DNA from: BPGX01 sp035405785
Lineage (GTDB): Bacteria; Bacteroidota; Bacteroidia; B-17B0; Aurantibacillaceae
Assembly (NCBI GenBank): GCA_035405785.1
Contig: DAONJS010000006.1
Coordinates: 62,001-126,000 of the forward strand
Direction of reading: 5' to 3'
Length of the DNA: 64,000 nt
The notes under the pieces were generated by a model. The model ran no database searches, was not told where the DNA came from, and saw nothing but the letters and a program-made list of their open reading frames with translations. Of this stretch, positions 1-7,781 are shown piece by piece; the stretch's first letter is position 1, and each line of letters opens with the position of its first letter. The position numbers were made by a program, and so were the translations under genes.

Positions 1-971
1 ATTAATTGATAAGCAAGGAAAAGAGAAACAAAAGAAATAATAGCAAATAAATAAAAAACCATTCTTTCGCTTAATCCTCTTTTACAGAGAAAGTGCGTAG
101 TATGATCTTTTCCACCTACCATAGGAGAACTGCCAGCAAGAATACGATTGATAGTAACAGTAGTAGTATCTGAAAGAGGAATAATAAACACCAGAGCAAT
201 GATCAAAAAGTGATAAAGAACAGTATGAACAGATACATTGATTGGAGTTTGAATATTCCATATAAATTCAATGCCTGCATAAGCAAGAATCAGTCCAAGA
301 AACTGACTTCCTGTATCGCCCATAAATATCTTTGAAGGATAAAAATTAAAAAATAAAAAAGCAAGTAAACTGATACTAATACCTGACAGAATAAGAAATT
401 GGATTGAAAAGATATTGACATTTAAATTATACAATACGATTAGCACAAACCAAATAATATATAAACCTATGCTTGCCGAAATACCATCCATATTGTCTAA
501 CATATTGATGCTATTCATCATTCCAACTGTCCAAAAAATAGTTAGAAATAAATTGAGTAAATCATTTTCAAATAAATGAATTTGAATACCTGAAAGAATA
601 AGAACTAATGCACAGGATACTTGAGAAATAAATTTTACAAGAGGTTGAGTATTAAATGTATCATCAGCAAAGCCCATAAAAAAAGCAATGGTGGGTGTTC
701 CCCACAATCCAATTACTTTAATTTTTTCATCAGAAGAAATTCCAAAAACTATAGTAGAAAAAATCATTGTAAAAAGATAAATGATGTAAAAGACAAAACC
801 ACCAACAGAAGGTTTATAGTTTGGATTCCAACGTTTAATTTCTAACTTTTGATATTCTCTGACACCAAATGAATGAGAGAAAAAAATAAATAATCTATAA
901 AGAACCAGTGATACCACAAAAATACCAATGATATAAAAAGTAAAAAAAATATCGGGTGATATATTTTTCAT
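1..971 (-). CDS. WecA/MraY-family glycosyl-1-phosphate transferase (3' end outside window)
   Basis: Polytopic membrane enzyme of the family that moves a sugar-1-phosphate from a UDP-sugar to undecaprenyl phosphate, starting a lipid-linked glycan on the inner face of the inner membrane. I translated it by hand: ATG at 971, 323 codons visible, no stop before the window edge. Family signatures are in order: GFADD (residues 100-104), NMLDNMDG (156-163), the acidic FMGDTGS (216-222) and the cytoplasmic GGKDHTTHF (286-294), with about ten hydrophobic segments between them. It lies 8 bp after rfbC at the end of the capsule operon, so a WecA-like role in exopolysaccharide or O-antigen initiation is more likely than MraY. 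The exact sugar cannot be told. Confidence 0.88.
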   Translation of the reverse strand, partial: MKNISPDIFFTFYIIGIFVVSLVLYRLFIFFSHSFGVREYQKLEIKRWNPNYKPSVGGFVFYIIYLFTMIFSTIVFGISSDEKIKVIGLWGTPTIAFFMGFADDTFNTQPLVKFISQVSCALVLILSGIQIHLFENDLLNLFLTIFWTVGMMNSINMLDNMDGISASIGLYIIWFVLIVLYNLNVNIFSIQFLILSGISISLLAFLFFNFYPSKIFMGDTGSQFLGLILAYAGIEFIWNIQTPINVSVHTVLYHFLIIALVFIIPLSDTTTVTINRILAGSSPMVGGKDHTTHFLCKRGLSERMVFYLFAIISFVSLFLAYQL

Positions 972-979
972 AAATTAAT

Positions 980-1522
980 TTAGAATGGTGAAATAAAATC
1001 ACAGAAAAGTTTTCCATTTTTATCCTTTTCAGAAAGAACAGGATTTTGAACATTCCAATTTATATTCAAGTCGGGGTCATTCCAGAGAATAGTATCTTCA
1101 GATTCTTTATTGTAAAAATTTGAACATTTATAAGCAAAAATCGTGTTGTCTTCCAATGTAGCAAAACCGTGAGCAAAGCCAACAGGAACATAAAGCATTA
1201 AAAAATTTTCTTCTGTTAATTCAATAGCATAGTGTTTTCCATAAGTTTGCGAATTTTTGCGAATGTCTACAACTACATCTAACACCGCTCCTTTAATGAC
1301 TCTTACTAATTTTGCCTGTGCATAAGGAGGCGATTGAAAGTGTAATCCACGCACTACATTTTTTTGTGACAGGGATTGATTATCTTGAACAAAAATATCT
1401 GTGATGCCTGCATTTTGAAACATTTTTTGATTGTATGATTCATAAAAATAGCCCCGTTCATCTTTGAATACTTTTGGCTCAATAACATATAAACCTTTAA
1501 GAGGAGTTTCAATAATTTTCAT
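980..1522 (-). CDS. rfbC: dTDP-4-dehydrorhamnose 3,5-epimerase
   Basis: Cytoplasmic cupin enzyme that epimerises C3 and C5 of dTDP-4-keto-6-deoxyglucose in dTDP-L-rhamnose synthesis. Its 180 residues match the family length. Landmarks are DERGYFYESY (21-30, substrate binding), VVRGLHFQ with the catalytic-base His61, Lys71, VDIRKNSQTYG (85-95), YVPVGFAHGF (111-120) and Tyr131 in FAYKCSNFY. It starts 11 bp after the BY-kinase stop and is followed after 8 bp by the glycosyl-phosphate transferase, so it is co-transcribed with capsule genes. rfbA and rfbB are not in this window; an RmlD-like reductase is at 61138 but is not linked. Confidence 0.95.
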   Translation of the reverse strand: MKIIETPLKGLYVIEPKVFKDERGYFYESYNQKMFQNAGITDIFVQDNQSLSQKNVVRGLHFQSPPYAQAKLVRVIKGAVLDVVVDIRKNSQTYGKHYAIELTEENFLMLYVPVGFAHGFATLEDNTIFAYKCSNFYNKESEDTILWNDPDLNINWNVQNPVLSEKDKNGKLFCDFISPF

Positions 1523-1533
1523 AATAACAGAAT

Positions 1534-3954
1534 TTAATCCACATAATAGTTACTTTGTTTTCCATATACATAACCATAGCCATAGCCGTAACCATAGCCA
1601 TAGTTGTAACCATAAGTTTTTTTATTAATTTCAACACCATTTAATATCACCGATAGTTTTGTAATTTTATTTTCATTTTTTAAACGATCATAAATTTGAA
1701 CAAAATTATTTTTAGAATAGTTAGCACGAAACACATAAATTGGAATATCTGCTTTTTGTAAAATAGGAGTTGCATCTGACACTAATCCAATAGGCGGATT
1801 GTCTACAATAACATAATCAAACATAGTTTTTAATTGATCTAATATCTCAAACATTTTGGGTGAAAGAATCAGTTCAGAAGGGTTTGGAGGTAAAGGTCCG
1901 GCGGTGATTACTTTCAAGTTAGGTAATGGTCCTTGTTGAATACATTCATCAAGTGTATTTATACCCGACAATAATGTACTCATTCCTTTTTCATTACTAA
2001 GTTGAAACCCTTTATCTACCTTTGGTTTTCTCATATCAAGGTCTAAAATGATAACTTTTTTTCCTGCAAATTCCAAAATACCAGCAAGATTAACTGCAAC
2101 AAAAGTTTTTCCTTCACCAGAAATAGTGGAAGTAAGAGCAATAATTTTAGGTGAAGGTGAATTATCAATAAATTGTAAATTAGAACGAATGCTTCTGAAA
2201 GATTCAGCGATAATTGATTTAGTATTTTTATCTACAACTAATTGTGATACTTCTAATTTCTTTGTATACTTTGGCACAATACCAAGAATACTAACATTTG
2301 CATTAGTAGCTTTTGTGATATTGGTAAGAGAGTAAATGGTATCATTACTAATGTATTTGAAAAAAACGAGTAAAAACGACAAAAGAAAAGCAGATAACGT
2401 GCCTAATGTAATTGAACTCTTTTTGCTTGGAGAAACAAATTGTGCATTGTAAGATTTTTCAAGAATAATGTTTTGAGAAACAAATCCTGCCTTGGAAATG
2501 GAGTATTCAGTTTTTTTCTCAAGCAAAAGTGTATAATATTTTTCATTGATAGAATGTATGCGGGTTAAACGAGTTAATTCAATATCATCTTCGCTGTTTG
2601 GATATACTTCTGTTTTAACCTCATTTTTTCGTTCCAGTAAATTTTTATATTGAGTTCTGTATTTTTGTTTAAGTGCATAAAGTGTTTCTATTAACATCTT
2701 CTTTTGATTTTCTATTTGATAGTTCAATATCTTTATTTGTTCAGAATTTGGAGTAACCTGATACAATAAATTTTCTTTTTCTAATAATAATTTTTGAATA
2801 TTACTGGTAATGTTTTTTATACTTTCTTCATAAGAAGTGCCACTTGCTAATGATATAAGTTGATAGAGGTCAATATTTTTTTGTGTTTGGATATTATTTA
2901 AAATTTCATCCAGTAGTTTTTCATTTAATTCTATTTGAAGTAATTGTTCCTGAACAGAAGAGTATAATTGAGATTGTGAAGTATTTAATGCAGAATGTTC
3001 ATTAGTAGAAACGATATTTTTTTGTTTTTTAAATTCATTTAATTTAGTTTCTGAATTTTTTAATTCTTCATAAACAATACTTAATTGAGCATTGATAAAA
3101 TTTAAAATGTTTTTTGAACTCTCACTTTTTCTCTCAACATCGTATTTTAGATACTCTTCTGCAATTGTATTTACGATATCGGCTGTCTTTTGAGGATTAA
3201 CATCTTTAATAGAAATAGAGATGGTTTGTGCCAAATCATTGAGTGGTTTTACTTCTAATTTTTTTTGAAGATAAGAAGCTACCCCATCTTTTGATTGAAT
3301 GACAAAAAATGTTTTTTGATTCTTTTGCAGATCATATTTTATACTTTCTAAATCTTTTTTTTCATTAAGATGAATATTAAAATCTAACCACTCGTGTTTT
3401 ATCCATGTATTCGGTTGAAATTTTATTTTAGTGAAATTATTTTCTGAAAATTCAATTAATATCTCTCCAGACCTTAAATTATCATCCCACTCAACGTATA
3501 TTTTTTTTCCATAAATACCATCATTTTTAATATTAAAATCTACAAAGTAAGGAGAGTTTTTGTATAACTCGTGATTTTTGAATGTACCTTCATTATAATA
3601 TGAAATTTGTAAATTTAAAGCATCAACAATTCTTTCTAAAAAAGTTTTTGAACGAATTTGTTCAATGGCTTCTGATACTTTGTTATTACCTTCATTATTC
3701 ACTGGATTAAGTTGTAAAATAGAATTAGCATCATTACTAACAATTTGTATAACACTTTGAGATTGATAAATTCTTTCGCTATATCTTAAATAAAGAAAAA
3801 CAGAAATAAAAGATATTCCAAAAAACAATACATACCACCATTTTAATTTTAAAATAATATCTACTAATAATCCAAAATCAAGATTATTACTAAAACTTTC
3901 CAATCTTTTTTTATAGGATAGGTAATCTGTATTTTCTACATTTGAAATAATCAT
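1534..3954 (-). CDS. polysaccharide co-polymerase / BY-type tyrosine autokinase (Wzc-like)
   Basis: Inner-membrane protein joining a Wzz-type chain-length domain to a bacterial tyrosine kinase; it controls polymer length and export through cycles of autophosphorylation. The 806 residues show TM1 near 39-57, a long periplasmic stretch with predicted coiled coils (about 270-490), TM2 near 510-530, and a cytoplasmic kinase with Walker A (SGEGKTF, about 610), Walker A' (ILDLDMRKP, about 635) and Walker B-type IVDNPPIG (about 715). The tail (about 778-806) is a Tyr-Gly run with 11 tyrosines, the expected autophosphorylation cluster. It lies 6 bp after the export lipoprotein, its usual partner. The Tyr-Gly tail is encoded by an imperfect hexanucleotide repeat (see findings). 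Confidence 0.93.
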   Translation of the reverse strand: MIISNVENTDYLSYKKRLESFSNNLDFGLLVDIILKLKWWYVLFFGISFISVFLYLRYSERIYQSQSVIQIVSNDANSILQLNPVNNEGNNKVSEAIEQIRSKTFLERIVDALNLQISYYNEGTFKNHELYKNSPYFVDFNIKNDGIYGKKIYVEWDDNLRSGEILIEFSENNFTKIKFQPNTWIKHEWLDFNIHLNEKKDLESIKYDLQKNQKTFFVIQSKDGVASYLQKKLEVKPLNDLAQTISISIKDVNPQKTADIVNTIAEEYLKYDVERKSESSKNILNFINAQLSIVYEELKNSETKLNEFKKQKNIVSTNEHSALNTSQSQLYSSVQEQLLQIELNEKLLDEILNNIQTQKNIDLYQLISLASGTSYEESIKNITSNIQKLLLEKENLLYQVTPNSEQIKILNYQIENQKKMLIETLYALKQKYRTQYKNLLERKNEVKTEVYPNSEDDIELTRLTRIHSINEKYYTLLLEKKTEYSISKAGFVSQNIILEKSYNAQFVSPSKKSSITLGTLSAFLLSFLLVFFKYISNDTIYSLTNITKATNANVSILGIVPKYTKKLEVSQLVVDKNTKSIIAESFRSIRSNLQFIDNSPSPKIIALTSTISGEGKTFVAVNLAGILEFAGKKVIILDLDMRKPKVDKGFQLSNEKGMSTLLSGINTLDECIQQGPLPNLKVITAGPLPPNPSELILSPKMFEILDQLKTMFDYVIVDNPPIGLVSDATPILQKADIPIYVFRANYSKNNFVQIYDRLKNENKITKLSVILNGVEINKKTYGYNYGYGYGYGYGYVYGKQSNYYVD

Positions 3955-3960
3955 ATTGAA

Positions 3961-4722
3961 TTAAAATGATTTGTAAACTCTTAAAAATACAAGCGTGCTT
4001 AAAAGTAAAGAAGCTATAGGAGAAATATCTCTAACAAATGCTTGAAGCGGTCTGTATCTTGGTTCTACATAAATAATATCATTGGCTAAAACTGTGGTTT
4101 GTCCTTGTGAAAGCCCATCAATTGTTGATAAATCTAACAAATAAACCAATGACTTTCCATCAGGAAGTGTCCGAATAAGCTTTACTTTATATGCTTTGCC
4201 ATCTTCTGGAATACCACCAGCCATTGCGATGGCTTCTAATACTGTAGTATTATTGTTTTGTAAAGGAATAACTTTTGCTACCGCATTATTTCCAGGAAAT
4301 ACAATGACTCTTTTATTGCTAACAGATAATCTTACAAAAGGTTTTATATAATACTCTGAAAAAAGTTCTTCTAATTTTTTCTCAGCTTCAGCAATAGTTA
4401 ATCCTGCAATTTTTACTCTTCCAATCATAGGCATTTTCATGGTGCCATCTTGTTCTACAGTTGCTTCTGCTTTTACAAAAAAACTTGCCTGAGCATTATT
4501 AATAACATCAATCATTTTAAATCCATCATTAGTAAAAACCTGAAAAGTAACTATATCGTTAGGGGCAATGATGTATGATAATTTTGCTAAACTATCATTC
4601 AAATCTGCATATTTGTAATTAGGTGGTGTTGTAAGCATCAAATTAGGGCGTAAAATTTTACAGGAATTAAATGCAAACAGTAATATCCCCACCCATAAAA
4701 AAATATCTATTTTATATTTCAT
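3961..4722 (-). CDS. polysaccharide export outer-membrane lipoprotein (Wza-like, SLBB)
   Basis: Outer-membrane export component for capsule or exopolysaccharide. Its 253 residues begin with a lipoprotein signal whose lipobox FNSC puts the lipidated cysteine near residue 21. A Poly_export domain follows (about 50-130, with IIAPNDIVTFQVF), then an SLBB domain (about 135-225, with VLEAIAMAGGIPEDGKAYKVKL) and a C-terminal hydrophobic helix (about 233-250) that may form the outer-membrane crossing. It is first in the operon, followed by the BY-kinase, rfbC and the glycosyl-phosphate transferase. A -7 element lies 19 bp upstream. It is shorter than E. coli Wza (about 380), as is common in Bacteroidota. 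Confidence 0.9.
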   Translation of the reverse strand: MKYKIDIFLWVGILLFAFNSCKILRPNLMLTTPPNYKYADLNDSLAKLSYIIAPNDIVTFQVFTNDGFKMIDVINNAQASFFVKAEATVEQDGTMKMPMIGRVKIAGLTIAEAEKKLEELFSEYYIKPFVRLSVSNKRVIVFPGNNAVAKVIPLQNNNTTVLEAIAMAGGIPEDGKAYKVKLIRTLPDGKSLVYLLDLSTIDGLSQGQTTVLANDIIYVEPRYRPLQAFVRDISPIASLLLSTLVFLRVYKSF

Positions 4723-4741
4723 ATCTAAAAATTATGGCAAA

Positions 4742-4749
4742 CAAAAATA
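4742..4749 (-). promoter_or_regulatory. -7 promoter element (TATTTTTG) for the polysaccharide operon
   Basis: Reads TATTTTTG on the minus strand, matching the Bacteroidota TAnnTTTG consensus, 19 bp before the ATG at 4722. It sits in the 57-bp gap after the opposite end of the prenyltransferase gene. No clear -33 TTTG was found. Confidence 0.55.
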
Positions 4750-4779
4750 CAGAATTATTTTCTTATACATTTATAATAA

Positions 4780-5649
4780 TTATTTTATCAAAACATCAAT
4801 TATTCCAAACAAGCCAAAAACAAGGCCAGCCCAGCCATTTAATATCCCAAAAGCAAAAGGAATTTTACTTATATCTTTTGGTGTAACCAAATAATGCTCA
4901 TACAATAAAAACACACAAAATATTACCCAACCAATCATATACAAAATACCAAAGGGAAATAAAAAATAAACAATGAATAAAATTATTACACTGATTAAAT
5001 GTAAAAACCTTGAAATGTAAATGGCGGTTTTTCTACCAAAAAAAGACGGAACAGAAAACAAGTGATGTTCTTTATCAAATTCTTCATCTTGCAATGCATA
5101 AATAATATCAAAGCCACTTACCCATAACAATACTGCTATACCTAACAATACTGATATTAAATTAATCTCGCCTGTAATAGCAATATACGCACCAACAGGA
5201 GCAAAAGATAATCCTAATCCTAAAAAAACATGACACAACCATGTAAATCGCTTGGTATAACTATATCCTAATATAACTAACAATGCAACAGGAGATAAAT
5301 AAAAACATAAGGGATTTATCAAATATGAAAAAAGCACAAATAAACCCGAACTCATTATTGTCAATAACATTGCTTCGAATGGCTTTACTTTTCCTGCAGG
5401 AATTTCTCTATTTTTTGTGCGTGGATTTAAAGCATCTATATCTTTATCTAAATATCTGTTAAACGCCATTGCACTTGTTCTTGCAAAAACCATACATAAT
5501 ACAATATAAATAAATTTTTCTAATGTAAAATTTTCAGGTCTTTCTAAATATGCAATGGCTGTGCCTAACATTGCAAATGGCATTGCAAAAACTGTATGAC
5601 TAAATCTTATTAAACTTAAATACAAAGATAACTTTTTTGCAACAATCAT
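4780..5649 (-). CDS. mqnP: UbiA-family prenyltransferase, probably MqnP of menaquinone synthesis
   Basis: Integral membrane enzyme that attaches a polyprenyl chain to an aromatic acid. Its 289 residues contain both Asp-rich motifs: NRYLDKDID (64-72) and DIIYALQDEEFD (181-192), which bind Mg-diphosphate, with about eight or nine membrane segments. The YALQD form of the second motif is typical of the UbiA/MqnP branch rather than MenA. Because the window also encodes mqnA, the likely job is prenylation of the naphthoate intermediate of the futalosine route; this is inferred from family and genome context, not from direct linkage. It lies 19 bp after a small membrane protein gene in a helicase-led operon. 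A ubiquinone role is unlikely in Bacteroidota. Confidence 0.8.
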   Translation of the reverse strand: MIVAKKLSLYLSLIRFSHTVFAMPFAMLGTAIAYLERPENFTLEKFIYIVLCMVFARTSAMAFNRYLDKDIDALNPRTKNREIPAGKVKPFEAMLLTIMSSGLFVLFSYLINPLCFYLSPVALLVILGYSYTKRFTWLCHVFLGLGLSFAPVGAYIAITGEINLISVLLGIAVLLWVSGFDIIYALQDEEFDKEHHLFSVPSFFGRKTAIYISRFLHLISVIILFIVYFLFPFGILYMIGWVIFCVFLLYEHYLVTPKDISKIPFAFGILNGWAGLVFGLFGIIDVLIK

Positions 5650-5668
5650 AAATTAAACACCAAAATTT

Positions 5669-5926
5669 CTAAAATTTCAATAATTTAAAAAATACTATTA
5701 GCAAAGGAACTGATGAAATTAATAATGAATAAAATAATAATTTAGAAAAGTCTAACTCCCTTGCTTTGTTCAAATAAATCATCATTCCTATTGAGGAAAT
5801 AACAGCACTAATTCCCGCAAAGAACACGCTGAAAAAATTATTAATAAACAAAAGTATGATTGATAAAACAGCAAAAAAAATAGCAATTAATTCTATAAAC
5901 CTATACGCCTTTTTTAAATTAAACAT
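5669..5926 (-). CDS. small membrane protein, unknown function
   Basis: This 85-residue protein is almost wholly hydrophobic, with three membrane segments near residues 9-28, 32-52 and 62-82, and positive charge at both ends (MFNLKKAYR at the start, KLLKF at the end). I recognise no family. Its ATG overlaps the helicase stop by 8 bp and it ends 19 bp before the prenyltransferase, so it is very likely translated from the helicase operon. The overlap and the lack of stop codons in such AT-rich DNA argue that it is real. Confidence 0.6.
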   Translation of the reverse strand: MFNLKKAYRFIELIAIFFAVLSIILLFINNFFSVFFAGISAVISSIGMMIYLNKARELDFSKLLFYSLLISSVPLLIVFFKLLKF

Positions 5927-7601
5927 CGTAATGATTATTGATCATTTTTCTCAACTTAGTTACATATTGCTGATACTGCCACAAATAATAATTATCCGTT
6001 GCATTGATACATTTACAATATTGTTTCAAACGATGTTTAATTTCATCCTTTAATAGTTCAAATAATTCCATTGCTTCTTCTTTTTCAGAGGCATTTCCAA
6101 TAATTCGTTCGTAATGATCATGTAAAGATTCTTCTAATACAACAGATGGCTTTATACCCTTTTTAATATACTCCTGATATTTATCTTTTACTGAAAATGC
6201 TTCATAAGACGAATTGATAAATCTTTCTCTAACTTCTGGTGGTAGTTCGTAATTGAAATCCATTTCGTAATCCCAGTTATCTTTGTATCTGTTTTCAAGA
6301 TACAAGTGGGGCTCACGAAATACATGTCTCCAATCAATTTCTGTTTGCCAGTATCCAAATCTTCTCAAATTATTTCCAAGATCAATAATTTGAAATCTTT
6401 TTTTATTTTTCCATACGCGGCTTCCTCTTCCAATCATCTGATGATATAATGTCAATGAGCGTGTGGCTCTGTTAAGAATAATGCTTTCCACTGCGGGCTC
6501 ATCAAATCCCTGCGTAAGAATACTTACAGAAGTCAATATACCATTTGGCGTATTTCTAAACCACTCTAAAACTTCTGCTCTTTCTCTATCACTAAATGTA
6601 CTATCTAAATGCTTGATAGGATAACCTTTTTTGGCAAATGCTTCATACACTGCTTTGCTCGTTAAGATTCCTGCATTAAATATCAATGTCTTTGTATTGA
6701 GTGCTCTTTCCTCGTAGGCCTGAACCAATTTATTCAACATCACAGATTGAGTATACAATTGTTCATGCGAACTAACCGTAAACTCTCCATTTGAGCCAAT
6801 TCGTAAAGAACTTAAATTCACTTCATAAGTATAAGTATCTGCATCACACAAATATCCTTTTTCAATTAATGACTTAATACTTTCTCCCACAATTAAATCA
6901 TTGTATATTTGATACAAGGGCAATTTCTTATTACTACTTAAAGGTGTAGCCGTTACACCTAATATATTTACATCTTTGAAATAATGAAAAATTTTTCTAA
7001 ATGAATTATTGTGAGCTTCATCTACTATTACTAATCCTATATCTTCTAAAAACTCTTCATTTTCCTGTAATCGATTATTTAATGTTTCAACTAATGCTGT
7101 AAAGCATTGATATGGTGTTTGATTGGGTAATTGTTTTACTTCTGAATTAATGACTTTATTAGAAATACCTATATAATTCAATACTTCTGATGTTTGCTGA
7201 CTCAATTCTATACGATGAGTAAGTATTAAAACCTTACGCTTATACTTTTGAATATATCGTTTAGCAATTTCTGAAAAAATAATTGTTTTTCCGCCACCTG
7301 TAGGAAGTTGAAATAATAAGTTGGCATTAGGAGGCATCTCTTCTAATTTCTTGAAAATCTTTTCTACCGCCTCTTTTTGATACGGATACAACTCTTTTAT
7401 TTCTTTCGGTTCCCTCAAAAGAACTTTTGGACTTTTTTTAATTTCTTCAAAAAAAGATGCGGATTTTTTTTCTTTACTTTCTTTTTGTTCTTGAATTTGT
7501 GATAACTCTTCTTCTTTTTTTTCTTTAAGTTTTGAAGATTGAGTTGCACCGTTTTTTTTAGAAGTTTTTTTTGTTTTTTCTTTTGTTAATACTTTTGCCA
7601 T
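5919..7601 (-). CDS. DEAD/DEAH-box superfamily 2 helicase (RadD-like)
   Basis: ATP-dependent nucleic-acid helicase or translocase. With the start chosen here it has 560 residues: a Lys/Glu-rich low-complexity N-terminus (about 1-60), YPYQKEAVEKIF (about 72-83), Walker A PTGGGKT (about 100-106), DEAH box IVDEAHN (about 190), VTATP, QGFDEP and motif VI QMIGRGSR (about 388). The order and the 'YQ..av' Q-motif resemble RadD/SSL2-type helicases, but I cannot fix the subfamily. A longer in-frame start at 7649 exists, but a TAAATTTG promoter element (7627-7620) lies inside that extension, so ATG 7601 is preferred. It heads an operon with the small membrane protein and the prenyltransferase. Confidence 0.85.
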   Translation of the reverse strand: MAKVLTKEKTKKTSKKNGATQSSKLKEKKEEELSQIQEQKESKEKKSASFFEEIKKSPKVLLREPKEIKELYPYQKEAVEKIFKKLEEMPPNANLLFQLPTGGGKTIIFSEIAKRYIQKYKRKVLILTHRIELSQQTSEVLNYIGISNKVINSEVKQLPNQTPYQCFTALVETLNNRLQENEEFLEDIGLVIVDEAHNNSFRKIFHYFKDVNILGVTATPLSSNKKLPLYQIYNDLIVGESIKSLIEKGYLCDADTYTYEVNLSSLRIGSNGEFTVSSHEQLYTQSVMLNKLVQAYEERALNTKTLIFNAGILTSKAVYEAFAKKGYPIKHLDSTFSDRERAEVLEWFRNTPNGILTSVSILTQGFDEPAVESIILNRATRSLTLYHQMIGRGSRVWKNKKRFQIIDLGNNLRRFGYWQTEIDWRHVFREPHLYLENRYKDNWDYEMDFNYELPPEVRERFINSSYEAFSVKDKYQEYIKKGIKPSVVLEESLHDHYERIIGNASEKEEAMELFELLKDEIKHRLKQYCKCINATDNYYLWQYQQYVTKLRKMINNHYDV

Positions 7602-7619
7602 TTTCTTAAAAAAGTTTCG

Positions 7620-7627
7620 CAAATTTA
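7620..7627 (-). promoter_or_regulatory. promoter (-7 TAAATTTG, -33 TTTG) for the helicase operon
   Basis: Minus-strand TAAATTTG ends 18 bp before ATG 7601. A TTTG at 7649-7646 lies 18 bp further upstream, giving both halves of the Bacteroidota promoter. This decides the helicase start. Confidence 0.65.
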
Positions 7628-7756
7628 CAGACAATTTTTGAACCCACAAAACTATTTTAGTATTTTTAAATATTTTTAATATCCAATATCTTAATGTTTC
7701 TCTTAATGAAGATAATTATTCATTTCAATTTTATATAAAGTATCTGATATTTTTCT

Positions 7757-7764
7757 TACTTTTG
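7757..7764 (+). promoter_or_regulatory. -7 promoter element (TACTTTTG)
   Basis: Perfect TAnnTTTG match 17 bp before the ATG at 7782 of the tail-fibre-like secreted protein gene. No convincing -33 TTTG was seen. Confidence 0.6.
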
Positions 7765-7781
7765 CAAAAAATATTAAAACT

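Noticed and set aside
621..845. Plus-strand ORF in the first kilobase
   Set aside because: It lies antisense to the WecA/MraY-type gene, whose motifs are clearly conserved in the minus frame.
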